From positions 1 through 64,000 of the forward strand of contig NZ_JAAVUZ010000011.1 of the NCBI RefSeq assembly GCF_018449675.1: 64,000 nucleotides of DNA, read 5' to 3'. Below the pieces are notes generated by a model. It was not told the DNA's origin. It saw nothing but the letters and a program-made list of their open reading frames with translations, and searched no databases. This DNA comes from Glaciihabitans sp. dw_435. Its GTDB lineage: Bacteria > Actinomycetota > Actinomycetes > Actinomycetales > Microbacteriaceae. Positions 43,578 to 52,673 of the stretch are shown here, one piece after another (position 1 is the stretch's first letter; each line of letters opens with the position of its first letter). The position numbers and the translations under genes were made by a program.

Positions 43578-43624
43578 ACACAAAAGCTTAGTTGGGCAGG
43601 ATGCACTGGATAGACTCAGGAACT

Positions 43625-44242
43625 GTGCCAGGCGACGTCAAATCCGAAGTGAGTTCGCGCGTGTGGACGGTGCCCAACGTGCTGAGCTTCATCCGGCTGG
43701 CCCTCGTGCCCGTCTTCCTGATTTTCATCATCCTTGGCCAGGATGTCTGGGCCCTCGCGGTCCTCGTGTTCTCCAGTATTTCCGACTACCTCGACGGCGT
43801 GATCGCGCGCAGGTTCAACCAGATCACCCGCCTCGGACAACTGCTGGATCCGGCCGCTGACCGGCTGTTCATCTTTGCCGCGCTGATCGGGTTGTCTGTG
43901 CGGGGAATCCTGCCCTGGTGGCTGACGTCGGTCATCATCGGCCGGGATGTGATGCTCCTGGTGCTGGGCATCATCCTTGCCAACTTCGGGTACGGGCCGT
44001 TGCCCGTGCACCACCTGGGCAAGGTGGCCACGTTTGCGCTGTTCTACGCGCTCCCCATCCTCATGATTGGACAGGCATTTCCGGATGCCGCGTGGCTTAC
44101 CAATCCAATAGGCTGGGCGTTCGCGATCTGGGGCGCATTCCTGTACTGGTGGGCGGGCTTTATCTACCTGGGGGAAACCGCACGGGTTATTCGGATCCCG
44201 CGGGTCGAGAGCGCAAAGTCATCCGATACGCTTGGAAGCTAA
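43625..44242 (+). CDS. CDP-alcohol phosphatidyltransferase
   Basis: A 205-residue membrane enzyme. The complete signature DG-x2-AR-x8-G-x3-D-x3-D is present in SDYLDGVIARRF through GQLLDPAADRL, with about five helices after it. It transfers a phosphatidyl group from CDP-diacylglycerol to an alcohol, most likely glycerol 3-phosphate (PgsA) or phosphatidylglycerol (cardiolipin synthase). GTG 43625 with AGGAA upstream is preferred. It lies 9 bp before the garA/odhI homologue. Confidence 0.85.
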   Translation: MPGDVKSEVSSRVWTVPNVLSFIRLALVPVFLIFIILGQDVWALAVLVFSSISDYLDGVIARRFNQITRLGQLLDPAADRLFIFAALIGLSVRGILPWWLTSVIIGRDVMLLVLGIILANFGYGPLPVHHLGKVATFALFYALPILMIGQAFPDAAWLTNPIGWAFAIWGAFLYWWAGFIYLGETARVIRIPRVESAKSSDTLGS

Positions 44243-44251
44243 GGGAGGTTC

Positions 44252-44752
44252 ATGATGGCTGGTACGGACAACGAGGGCGACGCCCCCGAAAACGCACCTC
44301 GCGAGCCAGAAAATGGACCGCGTGAGACTGACACGACAATGACCTTCACGGGTGGTTTCGCGGCTCAGCTCGCAGCGATGGGCGCCGATGTCACCACGGG
44401 TGAGCACGAAGCGATTGCAGCACTTCCCTCCGGCTCTGCCCTGTTGGTGGTTCGCCGTGGTCCGAACGTGGGAGCGCGATTCTTGCTTGACGCCGATGTC
44501 ACCACGGTGGGGCGTCATCCCGAAGCCGATATTTTCCTCGACGACGTCACGGTGTCCCGCCGTCACGCCGAGTTCCGTCGCACCGGCACCAGCTTTGAGG
44601 TGCGCGACCTTCACTCCCTCAACGGCACGTACTTCGACGGCTCCCGCATCGACGCGGCACAGCTCAGCGATGGGTCCGAGGTGCAGGTGGGCAAGTTCCG
44701 CCTGACGTTCTACTCGTCGCGCGTTGACCTCGCGCATCTGGCCAGCAAATAG
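44252..44752 (+). CDS. garA: FHA-domain regulator GarA/OdhI homologue
   Basis: A 166-residue protein: an acidic N-terminal tail with the kinase-target Thr pair (ETDTTMTFTG, about 26-35) and a C-terminal FHA domain (about 85-150) with GRHPEADIFL, VSRRHAEF and LNGTYFDG. In mycobacteria and corynebacteria the unphosphorylated protein inhibits 2-oxoglutarate dehydrogenase and controls glutamate metabolism, and PknG/PknB phosphorylate the tail. GGGAGG precedes the tandem ATGs at 44252 and 44255; the second has the better spacing. The Thr motif differs from the usual ETTS, with an Asp inserted. Next to ftsR, as in Corynebacterium. Confidence 0.88.
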   Translation: MMAGTDNEGDAPENAPREPENGPRETDTTMTFTGGFAAQLAAMGADVTTGEHEAIAALPSGSALLVVRRGPNVGARFLLDADVTTVGRHPEADIFLDDVTVSRRHAEFRRTGTSFEVRDLHSLNGTYFDGSRIDAAQLSDGSEVQVGKFRLTFYSSRVDLAHLASK

Positions 44753-45450
44753 TGCCGCGGTCGTCCGCCCAGGTTCGTGAACCGGCAAGTGCAGCGCTGC
44801 TCAGCATCGGACAGGTGCTGGCGCGACTGAACCCCGAATTTCCGGACCTGACGCCCTCCAAGCTGCGGTTTCTCGAAGAGCGCCAGCTCGTGTCGCCCGC
44901 CCGTACGGAGTCTGGGTACCGCAAGTTCTCCACCGCCGATCTCGACCGCCTGCGGTTCGTTCTCGGCATGCAGCGTGACCACTACCTTCCGTTGAAGGTC
45001 ATCCGCGGTTACCTCGACGAACTCGACGCGGGCCGCCAGCCGGTTTTGCCGGGCGGCGCCGTCCAGTCGCCGTCGATGCTCTCCAGCGAGCGTCGCTTCT
45101 CCCGCGAAGAACTGATCCGCGAGGCCGGCGCTACGGTCATGCTCTTCAACGACGCGATCTCCGCGTCCCTGATCGTTCCCGCCGACCTGTTCGGTGAGGA
45201 TGCACTGTCGGTGCTGCGCTCGCTCGTTGAGCTGCAGCGGTCCGGCATTGAACCGCGACACCTGCGTGGCTTCCGGGCCGCGGCCGAGCGAGAGCTCGGG
45301 CTTATCGAGAGTGCGCTGATCCCGGTTGCCCGTCGCAAGGATGCGTCGAGCAGGGCGAAGGCGGCGGAGCTTGCGCGAGAAATAGCAGGTCAACTCGAGA
45401 TTGTGCGGGGCAGCATCATCCGCTCCGCGCTGTCCAAGCTTCAGCAATAA
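44752..45450 (+). CDS. ftsR: MerR-family regulator FtsR
   Basis: A 232-residue MerR-type protein. The HTH is LSIGQVLARLNPEFPDLTPSKLRFLEERQLVSPARTESGYRKF, a longer helix spacing than classic MerR, followed by DLDRLRFVLGMQRDHYLPL and a coiled region. The position directly after the FHA gene (stop and GTG start share a base, TAGTG at 44750) matches ftsR of Corynebacterium, which activates ftsZ transcription. No metal-binding Cys residues are seen. The assignment rests on synteny and HTH features. Confidence 0.82.
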   Translation: MPRSSAQVREPASAALLSIGQVLARLNPEFPDLTPSKLRFLEERQLVSPARTESGYRKFSTADLDRLRFVLGMQRDHYLPLKVIRGYLDELDAGRQPVLPGGAVQSPSMLSSERRFSREELIREAGATVMLFNDAISASLIVPADLFGEDALSVLRSLVELQRSGIEPRHLRGFRAAAERELGLIESALIPVARRKDASSRAKAAELAREIAGQLEIVRGSIIRSALSKLQQ

Positions 45451-45538
45451 TCGCGCCCCATTTCGACACGCCAAATTCATTGCGCGAATGTCGTTGATCG
45501 GGGCAGATCGCCTCGGTACCGTGGGGTAACACAAACTA

Positions 45539-45552
45539 TAAGTGTCAACTTA
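45539..45552. promoter_or_regulatory. inverted repeat upstream of the second MerR gene
   Basis: TAAGT-GTCA-ACTTA, a perfect 5+4+5 repeat 43-56 bp before the ATG, next to A/T-rich sequence. It may be an autoregulatory MerR site. Confidence 0.35.
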
Positions 45553-45594
45553 AACCTGAACGTTTGAGAGACGCTGGCATTGAAGGGCCGTGAC

Positions 45595-46143
45595 ATGAGT
45601 GAACTCAGCCGTAGCGAGGCGTCTCGCTACGATCAGGGTCTGTTGTTCACCGACGGTCTGCCCGACCTCGACGACGATTCCGGGTACCGCGGCGCTGTCG
45701 CAGCACGTGCCGCCGGCATCAGCTACCGCCAGCTCGACTACTGGGCTCGCACCCAGCTCGTCGAGCCAACCGTGCGGGGAGCCGCGGGTTCGGGCTCGCA
45801 GCGTCTGTACGGATTCCGCGACATCCTCGTGCTCAAGCTCGTCAAGCGTCTTCTCGACACCGGCATCTCGCTTCAGCAGATCCGCGTCGCCGTGAACCAG
45901 CTTCGCGAGTCCGGCATCAGCGACCTGGCGCAGACCACGCTGATGAGCGACGGCGCAAGTGTCTACCTGTGCACCTCCAACGACGAGGTCATTGACCTCG
46001 TGAGCCGCGGCCAGGGTGTGTTCGGCATCGCCGTAGGCAAGGTCCTTCGCGAGGTTGAAACCAGCCTCGTCGAGCTCGACTCGGTCAAGGGTGAAGACCC
46101 GTCCGACGAGCTCGCTGCCCGTCGCACCTCGAAGGCCTCCTGA
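45595..46143 (+). CDS. MerR-family transcriptional regulator (second)
   Basis: A 182-residue MerR protein: DSGYRGAVAARAAGISYRQLDYWARTQLVEPTVR is the HTH, with SGSQRLYGFRDILVLKLVKRLLDTGISLQQIR as the wing and effector helix. The C-terminal part (VYLCTSNDEVIDLVSRGQGVFGIAV) is of the kind seen in actinobacterial relatives such as Cg1633, the neighbour of ftsR. ATG 45595 has AAGGG 7 nt upstream; TTG 45580 is in frame but less likely. A bifunctional nuclease gene often separates the two MerR genes in other actinobacteria; here there is only a 144-bp gap. Confidence 0.85.
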   Translation: MSELSRSEASRYDQGLLFTDGLPDLDDDSGYRGAVAARAAGISYRQLDYWARTQLVEPTVRGAAGSGSQRLYGFRDILVLKLVKRLLDTGISLQQIRVAVNQLRESGISDLAQTTLMSDGASVYLCTSNDEVIDLVSRGQGVFGIAVGKVLREVETSLVELDSVKGEDPSDELAARRTSKAS

Positions 46144-46156
46144 CCCTCGGTTCCTG

Positions 46157-46176
46157 ACCGGGTGAACTCACCCGGT
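46157..46176. terminator. terminator hairpin after the second MerR gene
   Basis: Perfect 8-base stem ACCGGGTG/CACCCGGT with the loop AACT, 13 bp after the stop codon. Confidence 0.7.
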
Positions 46177-46196
46177 GGTGGCGCCGCGGACGCGCA

Positions 46197-46212
46197 CCGT
46201 CGCGAGCGACGG
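46197..46212. terminator. second hairpin between MerR and ParA-like genes
   Basis: Perfect 7-base arms CCGTCGC/GCGACGG separated by 2 nt, between convergent genes; it may terminate the ParA-like gene on the minus strand. Confidence 0.5.
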
Positions 46213-46290
46213 GCGTGACGATCGTGCGGCGCGCGAGAACTGTGGCGTAGCTACCGTCCAGACTGGTATGCGGCGACCGCGGATGACGCG

Positions 46291-47097
46291 TCAGCGAGGT
46301 TCGCTGTAGTCACCGATCTTGGCGGTGCGCATGACCCGCTCGAGAAGCTGGTCGAAGTTGCGAGCCATCTCCTGCGCGCTCTCGCCCGGCCACATGTGGA
46401 GGGGACGAGCCGCACCCTGCGCCTGCTGCAGCGACGTGCGCTCCGGAAGCTGGGGGCTGAGAACGAGGGGGCCAAACATGTCGCGGAGTTCCTTGATGCG
46501 GAACTGGTGCTCAAGGGACTGCGAACGCACGCGGTTGACGATGATGCCGAGCGGCTGCAGGCGGGGGGAGAGGCCACGGCGGATCTCCTCGATGGCACGC
46601 AGAGCGCGGTCTGCGGCGGCAACGGAGAACAGGCCGGGCTCGGTCACGACGGTAACGCGGTCGCTGGCCGCCCACGCCGTACGCGTGAGGGCATTGAGGG
46701 AGGGCGCGCAGTCGATGAGCACCAGGTCGTAGTCGGCCTCGACGTTGGCGAGAGCCTCTTCGAGTTTCCAGATGTCGCGGATGCTCGGGTGCGGGCCGTC
46801 AAAGTTGATGGCGGAGGGAGAACCGATGAGCACGTCGATCTTGCCGGGACGCCCCTTCGTCCACCCGCTCGGCGCAATGGCCGCGCGAACGATCTTCTCC
46901 TTGGGGGAGGCGAGCACATCCGCGACGTTGAGATGACCGGCGACGCTGATGTCCATGCCCGTAGACACGTCCGATTGCGGGTCAAGATCGACGACGAGGG
47001 TACGCAAACCCTTGGCGAAGGCCGCGGACGCAAGCCCGAGCGTCACCGTAGTCTTCCCTACGCCCCCCTTGAGGGAGCTGACGCTGAGTACGTGCAC
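46291..47097 (-). CDS. ParA/Soj-family chromosome-partitioning-like ATPase
   Basis: A 268-residue ATPase. The deviant Walker A is in LKGGVGKTTVTLG, the switch I region is DLDPQSDVSTG, and Walker B is DLVLIDCAPSL. Its start is GTG 47097 (HVLSVSSLKGGVGK); the frame reads on to 48594 antisense to pyc, which is not coding. There is no parB or parS next to it, so it may position another cargo, not the chromosome. It is divergent from pyc across 120 bp. Confidence 0.86.
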   Translation of the reverse strand: MHVLSVSSLKGGVGKTTVTLGLASAAFAKGLRTLVVDLDPQSDVSTGMDISVAGHLNVADVLASPKEKIVRAAIAPSGWTKGRPGKIDVLIGSPSAINFDGPHPSIRDIWKLEEALANVEADYDLVLIDCAPSLNALTRTAWAASDRVTVVTEPGLFSVAAADRALRAIEEIRRGLSPRLQPLGIIVNRVRSQSLEHQFRIKELRDMFGPLVLSPQLPERTSLQQAQGAARPLHMWPGESAQEMARNFDQLLERVMRTAKIGDYSEPR

Positions 47098-47217
47098 GAG
47101 TAACGACGATACCTTCACTAGTCTGAAACAACCTAAAGCTGCGTGAGTGTCCCGACACCTCTCACGCCTGTCATCGGCCATGTTCGCCATAGGATTGGCG
47201 ACGTCGGAGAGGACCGC

Positions 47218-50200
47218 ATGTTCAAAAAGATTCTCGTAGCAAACCGTGGCGAGATCGCCATTCGGGCGTTTCGCGCCGCATTTGAGCTCGGCGCACGCAC
47301 GGTTGCTGTCTTCCCTTACGAGGATCGAAACTCCATGCACCGCCTGAAAGCCGATGAGGCGTACCAGATCGGAGAGAAGGGCCATCCGGTCCGCGCGTAC
47401 CTGGATGTCGCCGAGATCATCCGTGTCGCCAAAGAGTCGGGCGCGGACGCGATCTACCCCGGGTACGGCTTCCTCTCCGAGAACCCCGACCTGGCCCAGG
47501 CCGCCGCCGATGCCGGCATCACGTTCATTGGCCCCCACACCCAGGTGCTGGAGATGGCCGGCAACAAGGTCACCGCCAAGGAGCACGCCATCGCCGCCGG
47601 AGTGCCGGTACTCAAGTCGACTCCCGCATCGCGCGACATCGAAGAACTCCTCGCGGGTGCCGCCGACATCGGCTTCCCGATCTTCGCCAAGGCGGTCGCG
47701 GGCGGTGGTGGACGCGGCATGCGTCGCGTGGCATCCGCTTCCGATCTCCGCGGCGCCCTCGAAGAGGCGATGCGCGAGGCCGACAGCGCCTTCGGTGACC
47801 CCACCATGTTCCTTGAGCAGGCCGTCGTGCGTCCCCGGCACATTGAAGTGCAGATTCTGGCGGATGCCTCGGGCGAGACTGTTCACCTCTTCGAGCGCGA
47901 CTGCTCCGTGCAGCGCCGCCACCAGAAGGTCGTGGAGATCGCTCCGGCACCGAACCTGGACGAGAACGTGCGCCAGGCGATGTACAGGGACGCCATCGCG
48001 TTCGCCCGGTCGATCAACTACGTCAACGCGGGAACCGTCGAGTTCCTGCTCGACACGGCGGGGGAGCGGAAGGGCCAGCACTTCTTCATTGAGATGAACC
48101 CCCGCATTCAGGTGGAGCACACGGTGACGGAAGAAGTCACCGACGTCGACCTCGTGCAGTCCCAGATGCGCATCGCCGCGGGACAGAGCCTGCAGGAGCT
48201 GGGGCTCACCCAGGACAAGCTGCACCTGCGCGGCGTTGCGCTGCAGTGCCGCATCACCACGGAGGACCCGGCCGCCGGCTTCCGCCCCGATACCGGCAAG
48301 ATCACCACCTACCGGTCGCCCGGTGGGGCGGGCATCCGCCTCGACGGCGGAACCGTGAGCGCGGGAGCCCAGATCTCCCCACACTTCGACTCGATGCTGG
48401 TGAAGATGACCTGCCGTGGCCGCGACTTCGCCGCCGCGGTCACCCGTGCGAAGCGGGGGCTCGCCGAGTTCCGTCTGCGCGGAGTCACCACCAACATCCC
48501 GTTCCTGCAGGCCGTGCTGGAAGACCCCGACTTCGCCGCCGGCGACCTCAGCACCTCGTTCATCGAGGAGCGCCCGTGGCTCGTGCGCGGGCACGAGTCG
48601 AAGGACCGCGGCACGAAGGTGCTCAACTGGCTGGCCGATGTGACCGTCAACCAGCCCAATGGCAGCGGCAGTGGCATCCTCAATCCGTCCCTCAAGTTGC
48701 CGGACATCGACCTCAGCGTTCCCGCGCCGGCCGGATCGCGCCAGCGACTGCTCGAGCTTGGGCCGGTGGGATTCGCGTCAGCTCTGCGCGCGCAGACGGC
48801 TCTCGCCGTCACCGAGACCACCATGCGCGACGCCCACCAGTCGCTGCTGGCGACTCGCGTGCGAACCCGCGACCTGGTCGCCGTCGCGCCGTACGTTGCC
48901 CGAATGACGCCCGAACTGCTGTCCGTCGAGGCCTGGGGCGGTGCGACCTATGACGTTGCCCTGCGGTTCCTGGCCGAGGATCCGTGGGAGCGGCTGGCCA
49001 CGCTGCGGGAGGCGCTGCCGAACGTTAACATCCAGATGCTGCTGCGCGGACGCAACACCGTGGGGTACACGCCGTATCCGACGGAGGTCACGGACGCGTT
49101 CGTGAAGGAGGCTGCCGCCACCGGCGTCGACATCTTCCGCATCTTCGACGCCCTGAACGACGTGTCGCAGATGCGCCCGGCGATCGATTCCGTTCTGGCG
49201 ACCGGCACCACCGTCGCCGAGGTGGCGCTGTGTTACACCGCCGACCTCCTCGATCCGAACGAGACGCTGTACACGCTCGACTACTACCTTCGTCTCGCCG
49301 AGCAGATCGTCGATGCCGGAGCACACATCATCGCGATCAAGGACATGGCGGGAGTGCTGCGCGCCGGAGCGGCTGAGAAGCTCGTGACGGCCCTGCGCGA
49401 GCGCTTTGATCTTCCCGTGCACGTGCACACCCACGACACCGCAGGCGGACAGCTGGCGACGCTCCTGGCCGCAAGCCGGGCTGGCGCCGACGCCGTCGAT
49501 GTCGCAAGTGCGCCGATGGCGGGCACCACGAGCCAGCCATCGGCCTCCGCGCTCATCGCCGCCCTCGCGCACACCGACCGCGACACCGGCATCTCCCTGC
49601 AGGCGGTTTCCGACCTTGAGCCCTACTGGGAGGCAGTGCGCCACGTCTACAAGCCGTTCGAGTCGGGCCTGCCGGGACCGACGGGTCGGGTCTACAAGCA
49701 CGAGATCCCGGGCGGGCAGCTCTCCAACCTGCGCCAGCAGGCAATTGCCCTCGGGCTGGGCGACCGATTCGAAAAGGTCGAGGACCTGTACGCGGCCGCC
49801 AACGTCATGCTCGGTCGCCCGCCGAAGGTGACGCCGTCGTCCAAGGTCGTGGGCGACCTCGCCCTCGCGCTTGCCGCCGCGGATGCCGACCCGGCCGACT
49901 TTGAGCAGAACCCCGACAAGTACGACATCCCCGACTCGGTCATCGGTTTCATGGCCGGGGAACTGGGCGACCTGCCCGGGGGATGGCCGGAACCCTTCCG
50001 CAGCAAGGTTCTCGCCGGGCGTGAAGTGAAGATCGGCGTCGAGGAACTGACCGACGACGAGCGTGCGGGCCTCGCGGGGGACACGGCGACCCGTCGCTCC
50101 ACCCTCAACCGCCTGCTGTTCGCAGCCCCCACCGCAACATTCGAAGAGAACCGTGAACAGTTCGGCGACCTGTCGGTCGTCGACACCGTTGACTACCTCT

Positions 50201-50616
50201 ACGGTCTGCGCCAGGGCTCCGAACACATCGTCGAGATCAGCAAGGGCGTCAGTCTCTACGTGGGGCTCGAGGCAATCGGTGAGGCGGACGACAAGGGAAT
50301 GCGCACGGTGATGGCGACCCTCAACGGACAGATGCGTCCCGTCTTCGTTCGCGACCGCAGCATCACCGTCAACTCCCAGTCCGCCGAGAAGGCCGATCCG
50401 ACAAAGAACGGCCACGTCGCCGCGCCGTTCTCGGGCGTCGTCACCCTGCAGGTGGAGGAGGGTGCCGTGGTTGTCGCCGGCCAGACGGTGGCCTCGATCG
50501 AGGCCATGAAGATGGAAGCCGCGATCACCGCTCCCGTGGGCGGCACGATCAGGAGACTGGCGATCCCCACGACGCAGCAGGTCGACGCGGGCGACCTGCT
50601 CGTCGAGATCGCATAA
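47218..50616 (+). CDS. pyc: pyruvate carboxylase
   Basis: A 1132-residue single-chain enzyme: biotin carboxylase with ATP-grasp (about 1-460, KKILVANRGEIAIR and GGGGRGMRRV), carboxyltransferase (about 520-820, RDAHQS, LSVEAWGGATYDVA), and C-terminal biotin carrier with Lys1098 in EAMKMEA. It fixes bicarbonate on pyruvate to give oxaloacetate for the TCA cycle. ATG 47218 follows GGAGAGGA. The open frame begins at 47143, but the short N-terminal extension is not conserved in type. The gene ends before a small hairpin. Confidence 0.96.
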   Translation: MFKKILVANRGEIAIRAFRAAFELGARTVAVFPYEDRNSMHRLKADEAYQIGEKGHPVRAYLDVAEIIRVAKESGADAIYPGYGFLSENPDLAQAAADAGITFIGPHTQVLEMAGNKVTAKEHAIAAGVPVLKSTPASRDIEELLAGAADIGFPIFAKAVAGGGGRGMRRVASASDLRGALEEAMREADSAFGDPTMFLEQAVVRPRHIEVQILADASGETVHLFERDCSVQRRHQKVVEIAPAPNLDENVRQAMYRDAIAFARSINYVNAGTVEFLLDTAGERKGQHFFIEMNPRIQVEHTVTEEVTDVDLVQSQMRIAAGQSLQELGLTQDKLHLRGVALQCRITTEDPAAGFRPDTGKITTYRSPGGAGIRLDGGTVSAGAQISPHFDSMLVKMTCRGRDFAAAVTRAKRGLAEFRLRGVTTNIPFLQAVLEDPDFAAGDLSTSFIEERPWLVRGHESKDRGTKVLNWLADVTVNQPNGSGSGILNPSLKLPDIDLSVPAPAGSRQRLLELGPVGFASALRAQTALAVTETTMRDAHQSLLATRVRTRDLVAVAPYVARMTPELLSVEAWGGATYDVALRFLAEDPWERLATLREALPNVNIQMLLRGRNTVGYTPYPTEVTDAFVKEAAATGVDIFRIFDALNDVSQMRPAIDSVLATGTTVAEVALCYTADLLDPNETLYTLDYYLRLAEQIVDAGAHIIAIKDMAGVLRAGAAEKLVTALRERFDLPVHVHTHDTAGGQLATLLAASRAGADAVDVASAPMAGTTSQPSASALIAALAHTDRDTGISLQAVSDLEPYWEAVRHVYKPFESGLPGPTGRVYKHEIPGGQLSNLRQQAIALGLGDRFEKVEDLYAAANVMLGRPPKVTPSSKVVGDLALALAAADADPADFEQNPDKYDIPDSVIGFMAGELGDLPGGWPEPFRSKVLAGREVKIGVEELTDDERAGLAGDTATRRSTLNRLLFAAPTATFEENREQFGDLSVVDTVDYLYGLRQGSEHIVEISKGVSLYVGLEAIGEADDKGMRTVMATLNGQMRPVFVRDRSITVNSQSAEKADPTKNGHVAAPFSGVVTLQVEEGAVVVAGQTVASIEAMKMEAAITAPVGGTIRRLAIPTTQQVDAGDLLVEIA

Positions 50617-50637
50617 TAAGCCCTTGGTACCGATCCC

Positions 50638-50654
50638 GCCCCAAAATCTGGGGC
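50638..50654 (+). terminator. hairpin after pyc
   Basis: GCCCCA-AAATC-TGGGGC, a perfect 6-base stem with a 5-nt loop, 21 bp after the stop. Weak terminator or part of the leader of the next gene; TAAACT at 50660-50665 could be the -10 of that gene. Confidence 0.45.
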
Positions 50655-50702
50655 AGCGGTAAACTGGGAACCCTGTATACATCACCGAAAGGTACGGCCG
50701 TC

Positions 50703-52043
50703 TTGGATAACGAACGCAACAACGAGGAGAGCGCAGGGCAGCTCCTCGAATCGGAAGCAGCCGCGGCCGCTTCCGAACGCGCGGTTCCATCGACTCAGGT
50801 GGTGCCTGTCGACGATGAGGAGTTCGACGACGACGTCGTCGTCCCCACCGTCACCGTCGATCTCCCCGCCACCGTGCACTCGACGCCGGAGGACGAGGCA
50901 GCGGTCGCCATCGACGAGGTCACCGTCAATCCCGGCTTCGTCGACGTGTCGGCACCGGGAACCACGTCGATCTCCGTTGCCGCGGTCGTGGTGCCCGAGG
51001 CAGAGCCGGAACAGCAACAGCGGGTCATCCCGGAGCTTCCCGGCAACGACCACGCCTATACGCGTCGCGACCGCCTGCGGGGTGAGGTATCCGAGGTGCC
51101 CGAGTCGGCGGCAATGCTCACGGCAGAGCGGCTCCTCGAGCCCAAGGGTCGTCGCCGACCCGCGCCCCAGGGACGCTGGCCCAGCTTCGTCTACGCGATC
51201 AGCTTCCACACCATCAACCTCGGCGATTCCGCGGTGTACCGCGCCCGCAAGGCCGTCGATCTGCGCATCGAGCGTGAGTTCGAGGGCGGCGCACGGTTTG
51301 TTCCCGTTCTGACCCGCAAGGGCGGAGTGGGAAAGACCACCGTCACCACCCTTCTCGGAATGGCCCTCGCCGACGTGCGTGAGGACCGCATCATCGCCGT
51401 CGACGCCAACCCCGACCGCGGAACGCTGGCGGAGCGCGTCAACAAGCAGACGCGGTCGACAGTGCGGGACGTCGTCACCCGTGCCCCCTCCATCGGCGGC
51501 TTCACCGACTTCACGACTCTCGTATCGCGCGACGAAACGCGGCTCGACATCCTCGCGTCGGACACCGATCCGATGCTCTCCGAGGCGTTCGACGAGAACG
51601 ATTACAACGTCGTGGCCGACCTCGCGGCTCGGTACTACTCGATCGTCCTCACCGACTGCGGAACGGGCATTGTGCACTCCGTAATGCGCGCGACCCTGCA
51701 GCGGGCAGACTCCGTTGTCATCGTCTCGGGCGGCAGCGTCGACGAGGCCCGCCTTGCGTCAGAGACGCTGACGTGGCTCGAGGCAAACGGGTACGGCGAC
51801 CTCGTGCGCAACGCGGTGGTCGCCCTCAACACCGCCACGCAGGGCACCAACCTCGTCAAGCTCGAGGAGATCGAGGCCCACTTCAAGTCGCGCGTTCGCG
51901 AGATCGTGCGCATTCCGTATGACCCGCAGCTGGCAGCGGGCTCCGTCGTGAGCTACAAGGACCTCAAGCAACTCACCAAGGACGCCGCCCGCGAGCTCGC
52001 CGCGCTGGTCGTCGAGGGGCTTCCCGTCCGTCGCGACGCGTAA
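50703..52043 (+). CDS. MinD/ParA-like ATPase with long acidic N-terminal region
   Basis: A 446-residue protein. The first 115 residues are low-complexity and rich in Glu, Asp, Ala and Val, probably disordered. The C-terminal half is a SIMIBI ATPase: Walker A in LTRKGGVGKTTVTTLLG, DANPDRGTLAERV and Walker B SIVLTDCGTG. The layout is like actinobacterial MinD-like proteins related to EspI of ESX systems, but no ESX genes are near. The start is TTG 50703, with AAAGG about 10 nt upstream. It is downstream of pyc but probably has its own promoter. Confidence 0.78.
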   Translation: MDNERNNEESAGQLLESEAAAAASERAVPSTQVVPVDDEEFDDDVVVPTVTVDLPATVHSTPEDEAAVAIDEVTVNPGFVDVSAPGTTSISVAAVVVPEAEPEQQQRVIPELPGNDHAYTRRDRLRGEVSEVPESAAMLTAERLLEPKGRRRPAPQGRWPSFVYAISFHTINLGDSAVYRARKAVDLRIEREFEGGARFVPVLTRKGGVGKTTVTTLLGMALADVREDRIIAVDANPDRGTLAERVNKQTRSTVRDVVTRAPSIGGFTDFTTLVSRDETRLDILASDTDPMLSEAFDENDYNVVADLAARYYSIVLTDCGTGIVHSVMRATLQRADSVVIVSGGSVDEARLASETLTWLEANGYGDLVRNAVVALNTATQGTNLVKLEEIEAHFKSRVREIVRIPYDPQLAAGSVVSYKDLKQLTKDAARELAALVVEGLPVRRDA

Positions 52044-52154
52044 CCTCTGTAAGGCGTTCGCCCCGTGGGGCGAGCGTGGCACCGCCTGGGTCGCGCCGCG
52101 AGGCATCCGCACGCCCCATGTTCTTCCCGATCGAGATTGACAGGACGCACCGCA

Positions 52155-52646
52155 ATGACTGAACGACAGATTCGCCTCTTCGGTGATCCGGTACTGCGGT
52201 CGGTGTGCGACCCCGTTGTGCTGGGATCCCGCGGTGTCACCGACCTGGTGGACGACCTGCTCGAGACGGTGGCCGTCCCCGGACGGGCCGGGCTCGCCGC
52301 CAATCAGATCGGCGTCAGCTCCCGCGCGTTCAGCTACAACGTTGATGGCGTGATCGGCTACATCCTCAACCCCGTCCTCGCCGAGGTGCAGGGAGAACCC
52401 GAACTGGTGGACGAGGGATGCCTCTCCGTGCCGGGTTTCTTCTTCCCCCGACTGCGCTACCCCTTCGCCCGGGTGACCGGCGTGGACCTCGACGGCAACC
52501 CGGTGGAGCTCAGCGGCGACGGCCTCATGGGGCAGGCGCTGCAGCACGAGACCGACCACCTGGACGGGCACCTCTACATCGAGGGGCTGCAGCCCGAGGT
52601 CAAGCGCGAAGCAATGCGCGCGATCCGCGAGTCGCCCTGGTACTAG
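52155..52646 (+). CDS. def: peptide deformylase
   Basis: A 163-residue deformylase removing the formyl group from nascent proteins. All three motifs are intact: GLAANQIG (46-53), EGCLSVP (87-93, Cys89 as metal ligand) and QHETDHLDG (130-138, His131 and His135 with catalytic Glu132). ATG 52155 is used; the open frame begins at 52065. It converges on the long-chain ligase gene. Confidence 0.94.
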   Translation: MTERQIRLFGDPVLRSVCDPVVLGSRGVTDLVDDLLETVAVPGRAGLAANQIGVSSRAFSYNVDGVIGYILNPVLAEVQGEPELVDEGCLSVPGFFFPRLRYPFARVTGVDLDGNPVELSGDGLMGQALQHETDHLDGHLYIEGLQPEVKREAMRAIRESPWY

Positions 52647-52673
52647 GGCGACCCGCGTCTCGCGCGGCGGTGC

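Noticed and set aside
46291-48594. Extension of the ParA-like frame to 767 residues
   Set aside because: Everything before GTG 47097 is antisense to pyc; the ATPase fold begins directly after that GTG.
48778-50790. 670-residue open frame antisense to pyc
   Set aside because: A shadow of pyruvate carboxylase; no family sequence and no ribosome site.
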